This document shows, in pieces, positions 1-7,210 of a stretch of DNA of 11,666 nt. The notes under the pieces were generated by a model. That model made no database searches and was not told where the DNA came from. It worked only from the letters and a program-made list of their open reading frames with translations. The position numbers were made by a program, and so were the translations under genes. The stretch spans positions 1 through 11,666 of the forward strand of contig JAJZMN010000190.1 in the NCBI GenBank assembly GCA_021850345.1. The letters run 5' to 3'. The DNA comes from Actinomycetes bacterium. Its GTDB lineage: Bacteria; Actinomycetota; Acidimicrobiia; Acidimicrobiales; RAAP-2. How positions within the stretch are numbered: position 1 is the first letter of the stretch; the number at the start of each line of letters is the position of its first letter.

Positions 1-370
1 CGAGCTCTCCTTCGATCGCAGGGTCGACCAAGAGCATGCTCGCCCCGGCGTGCGCCACGATGTAGGCGATCTCGTCGCGGGTGAGGCGGAAGTTGATCGG
101 CACGAGCACCCGGCCGAACCCGCAGACGCCGAAGAAGGAGACGAGCAGGCGCGCGCTGTTGTGCGAGACGATCGCCACGCGCTCACCCGGCCCGATGCCG
201 TAGTCGTCGAGCGCAGCCGCCTGCGCCCGAGCGAGCTCGGCGACACGACGGTAGGTGAGGCCGTCGAGCGGCTCGGCCGGCTGGTCTGGCTCGTCGACCA
301 CTCCGACTCGACCGCCGTAGACGGCCTCGGCACGGTCGAGGAAGTCTCGGGCGCTGAACGGCACGATCAT
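1..370 (-). CDS. Acyl-CoA synthetase (AMP-forming), N-terminal part, cut by window edge
   Basis: This is the first 123 codons of an ANL-superfamily acid:CoA ligase, which activates a carboxylic acid with ATP to an acyl-AMP and then to the CoA thioester in the cytosol. The visible N-terminus begins MIVPFSARDFLDRAEAVYG. It then shows the family's usual order: a LTYRRVAELARAQAAAL segment, GIGPGERVAIVSHNSARLL (rough residues 58-76), FFGVCGFGRVLVPINFRLT (79-97) and EIAYIVAHAGASMLLVD (100-116), which matches long- or medium-chain fatty-acid ligases. The P-loop and catalytic C-terminal domain lie outside the window, so the substrate cannot be told. The ATG at 370-368 is preceded on the minus strand by AGGGGGGCGAGCC, a good ribosome binding site. 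It is divergent from the histidine kinase across a gap of about 600 bp. Family assignment is firm; function in lipid or aromatic acid metabolism is open. Confidence 0.9.
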   Translation of the reverse strand, partial: MIVPFSARDFLDRAEAVYGGRVGVVDEPDQPAEPLDGLTYRRVAELARAQAAALDDYGIGPGERVAIVSHNSARLLVSFFGVCGFGRVLVPINFRLTRDEIAYIVAHAGASMLLVDPAIEGEL

Positions 371-966
371 GGCTCGCCCCCCTGTCTCTTCGGTGCCGGC
401 TTTCGCGCCGGCGGTCCAGACGGCGCACGGCTCGGTACGGTCGCGTCTGCCTGTCCCACCACCTGTGGTCACTGTAGGTCCGGGGGCGCACGTGGTGCGC
501 GGCGAACCGCGCGCGCCGGATCGCCGGCCGCCTCGTCGTGCGGCGCGCCCGAGCCGTTGGCGGAGTGGAGAACATGACCGCGTCGCGCCGGCCCCGCCGA
601 GGTGACGACGGCATCTGCCGTCAAGATCGACAGGGCGAGCGCTGCGGGCAGCGCGTCGCGCCACCCCTACGCCCGCGTCGCGGTCGTGTCTTGCTGCACC
701 CGTCCTAGGTGCATCGCCCATCCCCATCGAGCTCCCCGACCGACGGTGGCCGGCGTCGACGTGGTCATCCTTTGCCCGTCCTATATCGGCCGGACCGGGC
801 CCCGACTGAACTGGTGGCTCTAACCTTTGTCCGTGAGCGCCGGGGGGCGCCCGGACGCGGCCGGGCACGTTGAGGCTGGAAGGGCGCCGCGCGCGCTGCG
901 GCTCTCCGTGCGAGGCGGGCCGGCCACGTCTCGCACCGCCGGGCCGCTCGAGACCCCGGCAGGGCA
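371..966. other. Divergent intergenic region without a convincing gene
   Basis: This stretch of about 600 bp separates the acyl-CoA synthetase (minus) from the hybrid kinase (plus). The open frames across it are Arg/Pro/Ser-rich shadows with no ribosome binding site or domain. It does contain small inverted repeats: ACCAC-CT-GTGGT at 458-469, GCGCA-N5-TGCGC around 486-500, and CGCGG-CGAA-CCGCG just after. An AT-richer spot at 781-787 (CTATATC) could be a -10 element for the kinase, but I see no matching -35. Promoters for both genes presumably lie here. Confidence 0.6.
458..469. promoter_or_regulatory. Small inverted repeat upstream of acyl-CoA synthetase (possible operator)
   Basis: ACCAC-CT-GTGGT is a perfect 5-bp inverted repeat with a 2-bp centre, about 88 bp upstream of the synthetase start codon. 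TetR- or GntR-type regulators of acyl-CoA metabolism use short palindromes in such positions. No regulator gene is visible and a palindrome this short can arise by chance, so this is only a candidate. Confidence 0.2.
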
Positions 967-3900
967 GTGAGCGGCACCACGCACCGGCGTCCTGGGGTGG
1001 CGATCTTGGTGCTCGTCGCGTGGGGGCTCCTCGCGGCCGCGCTCTGCGACCTGCTCGACACGCAGCTTCGCGTGAAGCCCGCCGTGCTCGCGGTCGCTGC
1101 CGCGGTCTTGGTTGGCGTCGGCACGCTCCTCGCAGCCGCAGTGGCCGCCGACCGCCGCAGGGCGGACCACCGTCTCGCTCGAGAGCTCCGCCGGGCTTCT
1201 GCGATGCTCCGGTCGATCGAAGCCGTCACCGATCCGGGGCTGGCCTTCCTCGACCTCGACGACCTCCTCGCGACCGTGCTCGGGCGCACGGAGGAGGCGC
1301 TGGGTGCAGACGTCGTCGCCGTGCTGCTCGCCGACGCCGACGGCTCGACGCTCCGGGTGCGTGCGTCGAGCGGCGCGACGGAGCTCGCCCCGGTGGGCGG
1401 CGAGGTACCCGCCGACGAGGGGGTCCTCGGGGCGGTGACGCCGTGGGCACGTACCGTCGTCGTGCCCGACGTCGCTGCGAGCGGGCTCGGGGCACTGCCG
1501 GAGTGGCAGCGAGACGTCGCGTCGCTCATGGTGGCCCCGCTCGTCGTGCTCGGCACCTCGATCGGGGCCATCGAGGTGGCATCACGCGCGCAGCGGACCT
1601 TCGACGCTGCGGAGCGGCGGCTCCTCCAGGTGGTGGCGGACCACGTGGCCGCCGTCGTCGAGCGGGCACGGCTCGACGAGCTCGCCACTCGCGGCTGGTT
1701 CGGCGTCGACCACGCGAACCTGCAGCTGCGGCTCCTCGCGCGTGGCGGCACGGCGCTCGGGAAGGCCCTCGATGACTACCACGACGCGATGGAGGAGCTC
1801 GCCGACGTCGTGGTCCCCGACTTCGCCGACTGGTTCGGCGTGCACGTGCTCGACGATGCCGGCGCGCTGCGCGAGGTCGTCCAGCGCGCGGCACCGGCGG
1901 CGTTCCCCCGACGTGCGGGCTCGAGCGCCTCGCACCCGCATCCCAAGGGTGACGCGCTCGTGCGCTCGGCGATGGCACTGCACCGACCCCAGGTCCTCAT
2001 GCCGACCTCCCGGCTCACAGAGGAGGCGATCGGCGCGACGCTGCACACCCACGAGAGCCTCGGGGAGGCTCCCGACGTCTCTTCCATGCTCGTCGTCCCC
2101 GTCGAGGTTCGCGGCGCGTGCATGGCGTCGCTCACCTTCGTGACGGGACCCGAGCGCCGTGGCTACCGCCCTTCGGACCTCGAGACGGGGAGGGAGCTCG
2201 CCGAGCGTGTGGGCGTGGCGATCGAGCGCGTGCACTCCTGGCAGGCCGCCCAGCGCGCCGGTGAGGTGGCCGCCCGGGACGCCGAACGGCTCCGCCAGCT
2301 GGTGGAGGTGTCCCTCGTCGTGAACGCGCAGTTCAGCGAGGAAGAGGTGCTCGAGCTCCTCGTCGAGCACACGCGCAGGGCTCTGTCCGCCGACGCCGTG
2401 GTCGTCCGCGCGCTGTCGGGGCCGTCGCCTCGCGCCGAGATGGAGTGGCCCGCTCCTGGCACCGAGATTCCTCGCGGCCTTGACGGGGTGGAGATCGCCG
2501 CCGCGCTCGAGGCGGGGGCCGCGGCCGTCGCGCACAGCGCGAACGTCGCTCGCAGCGCGGCCGTCGCGCACAGCGCGAACGTCGCTCGTGGCCTCGCCGA
2601 GCGCGATGTTGGCAGCGCCGATGCGCGGGCGGACACCACCGGCTCGGCGCCGACCTTCGGCGGGGAGCTCCTGCCCCGAGGGTGGATCGCCGCGCCGATC
2701 ACCGACGCGAGCGGTGCGGTGCACCGCGCGGTGGTGGCAGTGGGGGCACCGGGCGCCACCTACAGCCTCGAGGACGAGTCGGTCCTCACCGTCCTCGCGC
2801 AGATGGCGTCGGTGGCACTGCGAAATGCCCGCCTCTACGGCGAGGTCCTCGAGAACGAGCAGCGCCTCGAGACCGTGGTGGACTCCTCGCCGCTCGCGAT
2901 CGCCGAGCTGCGCCCGTCGGGGGAGGCCCAGTGGTGGAACAGGGCTGCCGCGGCGCTCTTCGACTGGCCGGACCGGTCCGCGCCGCGCCGGATCCCGGTA
3001 CGGCCAGGCTCCGAGCTGGTGATTGCCGGCCTCATCGACTCGTCGTTCAACGGCAGACCGATCACCGGCGTCGCGCTGCCGATCACCGGCTCGGGTGGCC
3101 AACCCCTCGAGTTGTCGGTCTCCGCCTCACCGCTCGGCCCCGCGGGCGCGGTCAGCAGCGTGCTCGTGGTCGCAGAGGACGTGACCGCTCGCCAGCGGAT
3201 GCTCGAGCAGCTCCATCAGGCCGAGCGCCTCCAGGCCATGTCGCGGATGGCCGGAGCCCTCGCGCACGACTTCAACAACCTGCTCACGGTGATCCTCGGG
3301 TGCGGCGATTCCCTCATGCACCGGATCGGTGACGACGAGGACCTGGGCCCCGACGTCGCTGCCATCCATCGTGCCGGGACGCGTGCTGCGGCGCTCACGA
3401 GCCAGCTGCTGCGCATCGGTGGGCAGCGCCCTGCCGTGGAGCCCGAGCTCGTGCGGCTCGACGAGGTGATCACCGCCATGGAGCCGATCCTCGCTGGCGC
3501 GCTCGGCGAGCACTCGCGCCTGCGCATCAACGCCGCAGCGGGAGAGTCGATCGTGCGGATCGACCCGGCCGAGCTCGAACGGTGCCTCTTGAACCTCGTC
3601 ATCAACGCGCGCGACGCGATGCCCGACGGCGGGACGTGCACGGTCAGGAGCGCGCGCATCCTCGCGCCGGACGGGCTGCGCGGCAGCGAGCTGGTGGCCC
3701 TCTCGGTCTCCGATGACGGCACTGGCATGGACGACGAGACGGCAGCGCACTGCTTCGAACCGTTCTTCACGACCAAGGGCCGGGCGCGTGGGACGGGGCT
3801 CGGGCTCGCCGCGGTGCACGCCATGGTCTCCCAGGCAGGTGGTGACGTGCGGGTGGCGACCTCGCGGGGGGAGGGGACGACCTTCACGATCACGCTGCCG

Positions 3901-4353
3901 GTCGTGGCGGACGTCGCGGGCCCGACGGCGTCAGGTCCAGCGCGCGACGGCGGAGTGGCGGGCGCCCCCAATCGCTCTGGAAGGCTGCTGGTCGTCGACG
4001 ACGAGCCGGAGGTGCGCCGCCTGGTCGTCCGCCAGCTCGAAGCAGCCGGCTACGAGGCCCTCGCCGCGGCCAATGCCGGCGATGCCTTGCAGCTGCTCGC
4101 CTCCCACGGTCCAATCGACCTCTTGGTGACCGACGTCGTCATGCCGGGCATGAACGGGATCGAGCTCGCCAACGCCGTCCGGCTGTCCTTTCCAGGAATG
4201 AAGGTGCTCTTGGTGTCGGGTCATCTCGACGACGAGTCGCGTGCGATGGGATCGCGTCTTGGAAACGCCGTCATCGTCACCAAGCCCTTTTCGTCCGACG
4301 AGCTCGCGCGGGCGGTGCGCACACTGCTGGGTCCGTCGAGACCGCGGCCCTAG
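967..4353 (+). CDS. Membrane-anchored hybrid sensor histidine kinase (GAF-GAF-GAF-PAS-HisKA-HATPase-REC)
   Basis: A 1128-residue two-component sensor with its own receiver domain. In order: two hydrophobic segments (about 11-31 and 38-60) anchor it in the membrane; GAF 1 (about 95-238), GAF 2 (270-425) and GAF 3 (445-625) follow; then a PAS domain (630-745). The HisKA H-box reads ALAHDFNNLLTVILG with the phosphorylated His at 767. The HATPase shows N-box NLVINARDAM (Asn880), DDGTGM (916-921), FEPFFTTKG (930-938) and GTGLGL (942-947). The receiver spans about 1004-1124, with acidic pair D1011/D1012, phospho-acceptor D1056 in TDVVMPG, and K1106 in TKPF. All key residues are present, so it should be active. 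The signal is unknown; multiple GAFs suggest cytosolic small-molecule or redox sensing. The GTG start follows AGGGCA, a weak and close ribosome site. It is convergent with the OmpR-type regulator, a possible but unproven partner. GAF 3 carries a 12-residue tandem duplication. Confidence 0.93.
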   Translation: MSGTTHRRPGVAILVLVAWGLLAAALCDLLDTQLRVKPAVLAVAAAVLVGVGTLLAAAVAADRRRADHRLARELRRASAMLRSIEAVTDPGLAFLDLDDLLATVLGRTEEALGADVVAVLLADADGSTLRVRASSGATELAPVGGEVPADEGVLGAVTPWARTVVVPDVAASGLGALPEWQRDVASLMVAPLVVLGTSIGAIEVASRAQRTFDAAERRLLQVVADHVAAVVERARLDELATRGWFGVDHANLQLRLLARGGTALGKALDDYHDAMEELADVVVPDFADWFGVHVLDDAGALREVVQRAAPAAFPRRAGSSASHPHPKGDALVRSAMALHRPQVLMPTSRLTEEAIGATLHTHESLGEAPDVSSMLVVPVEVRGACMASLTFVTGPERRGYRPSDLETGRELAERVGVAIERVHSWQAAQRAGEVAARDAERLRQLVEVSLVVNAQFSEEEVLELLVEHTRRALSADAVVVRALSGPSPRAEMEWPAPGTEIPRGLDGVEIAAALEAGAAAVAHSANVARSAAVAHSANVARGLAERDVGSADARADTTGSAPTFGGELLPRGWIAAPITDASGAVHRAVVAVGAPGATYSLEDESVLTVLAQMASVALRNARLYGEVLENEQRLETVVDSSPLAIAELRPSGEAQWWNRAAAALFDWPDRSAPRRIPVRPGSELVIAGLIDSSFNGRPITGVALPITGSGGQPLELSVSASPLGPAGAVSSVLVVAEDVTARQRMLEQLHQAERLQAMSRMAGALAHDFNNLLTVILGCGDSLMHRIGDDEDLGPDVAAIHRAGTRAAALTSQLLRIGGQRPAVEPELVRLDEVITAMEPILAGALGEHSRLRINAAAGESIVRIDPAELERCLLNLVINARDAMPDGGTCTVRSARILAPDGLRGSELVALSVSDDGTGMDDETAAHCFEPFFTTKGRARGTGLGLAAVHAMVSQAGGDVRVATSRGEGTTFTITLPVVADVAGPTASGPARDGGVAGAPNRSGRLLVVDDEPEVRRLVVRQLEAAGYEALAAANAGDALQLLASHGPIDLLVTDVVMPGMNGIELANAVRLSFPGMKVLLVSGHLDDESRAMGSRLGNAVIVTKPFSSDELARAVRTLLGPSRPRP
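2521..2588. repeat. 36-bp tandem duplication inside the third GAF domain of the kinase
   Basis: Positions 2521-2552 and 2557-2588 are identical over 32 bp in a 36-bp period. It is read in frame as two copies of AAVAHSANVAR plus S or G (residues 519-530 and 531-542). The near-absence of synonymous differences points to a recent duplication. It adds 12 Ala-rich residues, probably in a loop of GAF 3. Confidence 0.9.
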
Positions 4354-4368
4354 CGCGGCCGGACGGCG

Positions 4369-4394
4369 CGCGCGTCGGCGCGCGCCGACGCGCG
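4369..4394. terminator. 26-bp perfect GC palindrome between convergent genes, likely bidirectional terminator hairpin
   Basis: CGCGCGTCGGC-GCGC-GCCGACGCGCG is a perfect palindrome: an 11-bp stem with a GCGC loop as a hairpin, or fully self-complementary. It lies 15 bp after the kinase stop codon and about 50 bp after the regulator stop codon on the other strand, so it can serve both transcripts. There is no U-tract, as is common for terminators in high-GC actinobacteria. Confidence 0.6.
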
Positions 4395-4445
4395 GTGGTG
4401 CGTTCGCGCTGTGTTCGCGCGAGGGCCGTGCGAAGAGCGCGCCGT

Positions 4446-5186
4446 TCATGGCTCGAAGCGATAGCCGACGCCGCGCACCGTCTGGATCCAGCAGTCGCGC
4501 TGCTCTGTGCGGCAGAGCTTCTGGCGGATGCGCCGGACGTGCTCGGTGACGGTGCCGGCTTGCTGGCACGCAGAGGACGAGCCCCACACGTGGCTCAGCA
4601 GCTCTTCTCGATCGAAGACCTGGCGAGGTGCGGATGCCAAGAACACGAGGAGATCGAACTCCTTCATGGTCGTCTCGACGAGCTCATCGCGCAGGCGCAC
4701 CTCACGCGCGACGGTGTCGATCTCGAGATCGCCGAACTGCAGCACGCGAGGCACGGGGGGCACCTTGGGCGCGTGCTCGGCCCGGCGCAGCACGCTCGCG
4801 ACGCGAGCGGAGAGCTCGGGTCCTGAGAAGGGCTTCACCACGTAGTCATCTGCGCCGAGGCGGAGACCCTGCACCCGGTCGGACTCGCTCATCTTCGCCG
4901 AGACGATGATGACCGGGACGTCGCTGTGCCGCCGGAGATCGGCAAGGACGTCGAAGCCGTCTTCATCTCTCAGCACGAGATCGAGGAGCACGAGGTCAGG
5001 GGTGGCATCGGCGAGCGCCGCCTTCACCTCGCCGGCGCTCGCGGCCTCCGAGGCGCTGTAGCCCTCGCCCTCGAGCATCCGCACGAGGGCTCGCCGGACG
5101 TCCGGATCATCGTCGACCACGAGGAGCCGGCCCAGCGACGGCCGCCGGCGGTGGTGCTCGTCGACTGCTACCACGGTGACCCCCAT
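4446..5186 (-). CDS. OmpR/PhoB-family response regulator (receiver + winged helix)
   Basis: A 246-residue DNA-binding response regulator. The receiver domain (about 20-135) has the acidic triplet D25-D27, phospho-acceptor D69 in LLDLVLRDEDG, S96 in VIIVSAK and K118 in DDYVVKPF. The C-terminal winged helix (about 150-245) has LQFGDLEIDTVAREVRL, the helix TMKEFDLLVFLAS, FDREELLSHVWG, the recognition region TVTEHVRRIRQKL and the wing IQTVRGVGYRF. All features are standard for this family. ATG 5186 fits the usual length. A GTG at 5240, in frame and only 4 nt after the stop codon of the upstream FN3-protein gene, would add 18 residues and could be a coupled start. It is last in the minus-strand block and convergent with the hybrid kinase. 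It may control the upstream surface-protein genes, but no binding site was identified. The recognition helix region holds an uncommon SSSACQQAGT segment. Confidence 0.92.
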   Translation of the reverse strand: MGVTVVAVDEHHRRRPSLGRLLVVDDDPDVRRALVRMLEGEGYSASEAASAGEVKAALADATPDLVLLDLVLRDEDGFDVLADLRRHSDVPVIIVSAKMSESDRVQGLRLGADDYVVKPFSGPELSARVASVLRRAEHAPKVPPVPRVLQFGDLEIDTVAREVRLRDELVETTMKEFDLLVFLASAPRQVFDREELLSHVWGSSSACQQAGTVTEHVRRIRQKLCRTEQRDCWIQTVRGVGYRFEP

Positions 5187-5244
5187 GCCGTTCTCGTCGT
5201 CAGCCGTTTCCCGGCGGTCCCCGTTGCCAAGTGTACTCACGGGT

Positions 5245-5778
5245 CTACGTGCTGCCCGCTGGCGTGGTGTAGGAGACCGTCGCCATGGGTGAGCGCCAGT
5301 TCGCCCCGAGGTAGGCGACGACCACATAGGTGTAGGTGGTCCCCGCGGCGAGCCCGCTGTCGAGGCACGGGCCCGCCGTCGCGCTCGTGCACACGGTGGT
5401 CGCCGTGGTGGTGGGGTCACGGATCACCTCGTAGCGAGTGCCGCTCGGCTCCGGCGGGTTGGACCAGTCGATGTCGACCGAAGACGTCGAGACCTCGGTC
5501 GCCTTCACGCCAGTCGGTGCAGCGAGGGGGTCCGCCTTGGCGACCGCATATGTGTGCGTCGTGCTCGTCGCAGCGAAGTACGCCCACGCGGTGCCGGTCG
5601 TCGCGAGGAGGAAGGCTGCGACCACCACGAATGCCCACGGGTAGGGGTGGTGGCCGCCGTCGTGGCTCGAGACGTGGCGGGCCCATCGGGCTCTGCGCCA
5701 CGGCGTGCGTGCCGAGGTGAACAGCGACATCCGCTTGCGACCGTGGCGCGCGGCTTCCGTGGCGTGGCGCGGGGTCAC
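5245..5778 (-). CDS. FN3-domain surface protein with SipW-type anchor/signal
   Basis: A 177-residue exported protein. The N-terminus is long and basic (Arg/His-rich, about 1-46). A hydrophobic segment follows (about 47-66, ending LLATTGTAWAYFAATS); the A-Y-F after the hydrophobic core is the hallmark of SipW-dependent (TasA/camelysin-type) signal sequences. Residues about 86-175 form a fibronectin type III domain: PTGVKATEVSTSSVDIDWSNP, then YEVIR, a Cys pair (C130, C138) and LAAGTTYTYVVVAY. The GTG at 5778 overlaps the stop codon of the preceding gene as GTGA, which suggests coupling. An ATG at 5730 (MSLFTSART) is the alternative and would shorten the cytosolic tail by 16 residues. It lies between a TasA-like gene and the response regulator. 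Likely role: cell-surface adhesin or fibre accessory protein; inferred from domain type and neighbours only. Confidence 0.82.
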   Translation of the reverse strand: MTPRHATEAARHGRKRMSLFTSARTPWRRARWARHVSSHDGGHHPYPWAFVVVAAFLLATTGTAWAYFAATSTTHTYAVAKADPLAAPTGVKATEVSTSSVDIDWSNPPEPSGTRYEVIRDPTTTATTVCTSATAGPCLDSGLAAGTTYTYVVVAYLGANWRSPMATVSYTTPAGST

Positions 5779-6344
5779 GAGTGCACTGTGACGTCGACGG
5801 GGATGTGGAACGAGGCGTTTTGGCATGTCGTGTTCGATGTGCTCGCCATCGAGGCGCCTGTCGGCACTGTGACCGTCTGCACGCCGTGCGCGAGGGAGAT
5901 GTCGAGCCCGCTTGCCACGCTCGCCGAAACCGAGACACCGGCGGAGGAGGCCGTGCATCCACTGCCGCCGCCGACGACCGTGATCGTGCCGTCCTCGGTG
6001 ACTCCCGTCACCGTCACCTGGTAGCCGTTCGGATTTGTGAGCGTGAGCCGCAGGTCGGCCGAGTGGCCGGGTGAGAGCTCCTTTGTCGCTGGCGGTGTCC
6101 CTGTAGCCGGCTGGACGACAGCAGGGGCGATCTGTGACACCGCGACGTCGCCGACTCCAGCACCGCTCGAGGTGAAATAGGCGACGGCGGTCCCTGCGCC
6201 CATCCCGACGACGAGAACAGCCGCCGCCCAGACGGCGAGGGGCAGCCGCCACCAAAAGCGTCGGTAGGCGGGGTAGCGCCTGCGCTTCGCGGGGGAGCGC
6301 AGCGCATGGCGCGCGCCGGCATGCTGTGAGCGGCGGGCGTTCAC
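5775..6344 (-). CDS. SipW/TasA-like secreted protein 2
   Basis: A 189-residue exported protein. A basic tail (KRRRYPAYRRFWWR around 20-33) precedes a hydrophobic segment (34-56) that ends GTAVAYFTSSGAGVGD, the SipW-dependent signal pattern with A-Y-F at 55-57. The mature part is Thr/Ser/Val-rich, predicted beta, with LTLTNPNGYQVTVTGVT (about 100-116), the kind of segment seen in TasA/camelysin-like proteins. Two cysteines (C130, C174) probably form a disulfide. Their placement, and the C-terminal CQNASFHIPVDVTV, parallel the upstream SipW-like protein 1, so the two look like diverged paralogues. I chose the GTG at 6344 because it overlaps a 24-codon mini-ORF stop as GTGA, exactly as in its paralogue. 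GTGs at 6350 and 6380 are in-frame alternatives. Likely role: subunit of an extracellular fibre or matrix protein (inference). The processing peptidase is not in the window. Confidence 0.82.
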   Translation of the reverse strand: MNARRSQHAGARHALRSPAKRRRYPAYRRFWWRLPLAVWAAAVLVVGMGAGTAVAYFTSSGAGVGDVAVSQIAPAVVQPATGTPPATKELSPGHSADLRLTLTNPNGYQVTVTGVTEDGTITVVGGGSGCTASSAGVSVSASVASGLDISLAHGVQTVTVPTGASMASTSNTTCQNASFHIPVDVTVHS

Positions 6345-6415
6345 GAGCACCCCGTGCGCTTCGTCTGGAGACGGAAGCACGTGCGCTCGGCGGACGTGTT
6401 CGGCGTGCTGCGCAT
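6341..6415 (-). CDS. 24-codon mini-ORF (possible leader peptide) upstream of SipW-like protein 2
   Basis: A short frame, MRSTPNTSAERTCFRLQTKR plus TGCS. It has an ATG at 6415, a GAGG ribosome-site candidate 7 nt upstream, and a TGA overlapping the GTG start of the next gene (GTGA at 6344-6341). It aligns loosely with the 28-codon mini-ORF before SipW-like protein 1 (RST near the N-terminus, T-C-x-R, then TK), and the DNA at its start is nearly identical. It may be a coupling leader peptide or merely a conserved 5' UTR that is open by chance. Confidence 0.4.
   Translation of the reverse strand: MRSTPNTSAERTCFRLQTKRTGCS
6395..6414 (-). promoter_or_regulatory. Conserved upstream element, copy B
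   Basis: On the minus strand TGCGCAGCACGCCGAACACG. It matches copy A (7253-7271) at all but about two or three positions, with one 1-nt gap. Its 3' end lies 51 nt upstream of the chosen GTG of SipW-like protein 2; copy A lies 43 nt upstream of SipW-like protein 1. It could be a promoter, operator or mRNA element, or simply conserved because the unit was duplicated. Confidence 0.5.
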
Positions 6416-6423
6416 TCCTGTAC
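6412..6423 (-). promoter_or_regulatory. Candidate CsrA-type RNA site at the mini-ORF start
   Basis: The minus-strand RNA reads GUACAGGAAUGC. The published CsrA SELEX consensus is RUACARGGAUGU, so 10 of 12 positions agree in an ungapped comparison. The A-C-A-G-G-A-A-U-G core abuts the mini-ORF ATG. A CsrA-domain protein is encoded in this window, but its RNA specificity is unknown. Confidence 0.3.
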
Positions 6424-6437
6424 CTCGACGGTGATGA

Positions 6438-6449
6438 GGTCGCGCGACC
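6438..6449. promoter_or_regulatory. 12-bp perfect palindrome between the two SipW-like genes
   Basis: GGTCGCGCGACC lies about 23 bp upstream of the 24-codon mini-ORF, in the 233-bp gap between SipW-like genes 1 and 2. A further GGTCGTG follows 2 bp later on the plus strand. It could be a regulator site or part of a small hairpin; no regulator is assigned. Confidence 0.25.
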
Positions 6450-6577
6450 CTGGTCGTGAGCACGGTCCCTTCGGGTTCCTCACCCCGGGGTCGGTTGCCG
6501 GGCCACGAAGACGACGCTCCGTGCACCGGTTCGACGACCGTTGCAACCTCGGCGGACCATGCGAGCTGACCGGGCGG

Positions 6578-7210
6578 CTACGAGGAGGTCGCTGTGACCT
6601 TCAGCTCCGGCGTGTGGCTGTTGCAGCTGGTCTGTGTCGCGCTGGTCGAGTTCACGAGTTGGACCGTGTATGTACCGCTGTGGTGGTTCGTGGTGGCGTT
6701 CGAGTGCGGACCGATTGTGATACCCGTCAGCGACACGGTCATCGTTGTCGTGTCGGAGTTGCTCGCAGCGGGCGCAGTTGCGCCTGTGCCGATCGCGAAC
6801 CAAGAGGCCTTGCACCCCGTGATCACCGTGAGCACACCAGTAGCTGTGTATTCCGCTGTGCCGCTCGACGCTGTTTTCGCCACAGCGATCGTCACACTGG
6901 CCAGATGCGTCATCGCTTCCGTCTTGTTCGTTACCGTCCAGGTATAACCTGCATAGCTCTCGTTTGTTGTGCCAGGAGTCGAGGGCAGCAGTGCGCTCGG
7001 TGGCGAGCCGGTTGTGTTCTTGTAGTGGAACGCCGCCGTCCCTGCCGAGACTGTGAATGTCCCCGTAGTGTTGATGGAGCCGACGGTCGTGCTGCCCTTT
7101 CCGGTGCCGGTGGTCGAGAAGTACGCGGCCGCAATGCCACCGGTGCCCAGGCTGACGCCGAGGACGGCGCCGATGACGGTCAGTTTCGTGCTGAATCTCG
7201 GAAGCTTCAC
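6578..7210 (-). CDS. SipW/TasA-like secreted protein 1
   Basis: A 210-residue exported protein starting MKLPRFSTKLTVIGAVLG. The hydrophobic stretch (about 9-29) ends GTGGIAAAYFSTTGTGKGST; A-Y-F-S at 29-32 is the classic SipW-dependent signal pattern. The mature part is very Thr/Ser-rich and predicted beta, with WTVTNKTEAM (91-100) in the position of the TasA-like V-T-N segment. Cysteines C133 and C196 probably pair. The C-terminus CNSHTPELKVTATSS resembles that of SipW-like protein 2, so I read them as paralogues. The GTG at 7210 has an excellent ribosome site (GGGAAGGAACA) and overlaps the stop codon of a 28-codon mini-ORF (GTGA). Codon use is visibly more A/T-tolerant than in flanking genes (more ACT, ACA, AAT, ATT). 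Likely role: major subunit of a secreted fibre; inferred from signal type and composition. Confidence 0.87.
   Translation of the reverse strand: MKLPRFSTKLTVIGAVLGVSLGTGGIAAAYFSTTGTGKGSTTVGSINTTGTFTVSAGTAAFHYKNTTGSPPSALLPSTPGTTNESYAGYTWTVTNKTEAMTHLASVTIAVAKTASSGTAEYTATGVLTVITGCKASWFAIGTGATAPAASNSDTTTMTVSLTGITIGPHSNATTNHHSGTYTVQLVNSTSATQTSCNSHTPELKVTATSS

Noticed and set aside
183..614. Minus-strand frame of 143 codons upstream of and overlapping the acyl-CoA synthetase
   Set aside because: It overlaps the recognised synthetase N-terminus in another frame and is low-complexity Arg-rich.
1582..3102. Long minus-strand open frame (506 codons) inside the kinase
   Set aside because: It is the antisense shadow of a gene with complete domain content; its translation is Arg/His-rich with no domain, as expected from high-GC DNA.
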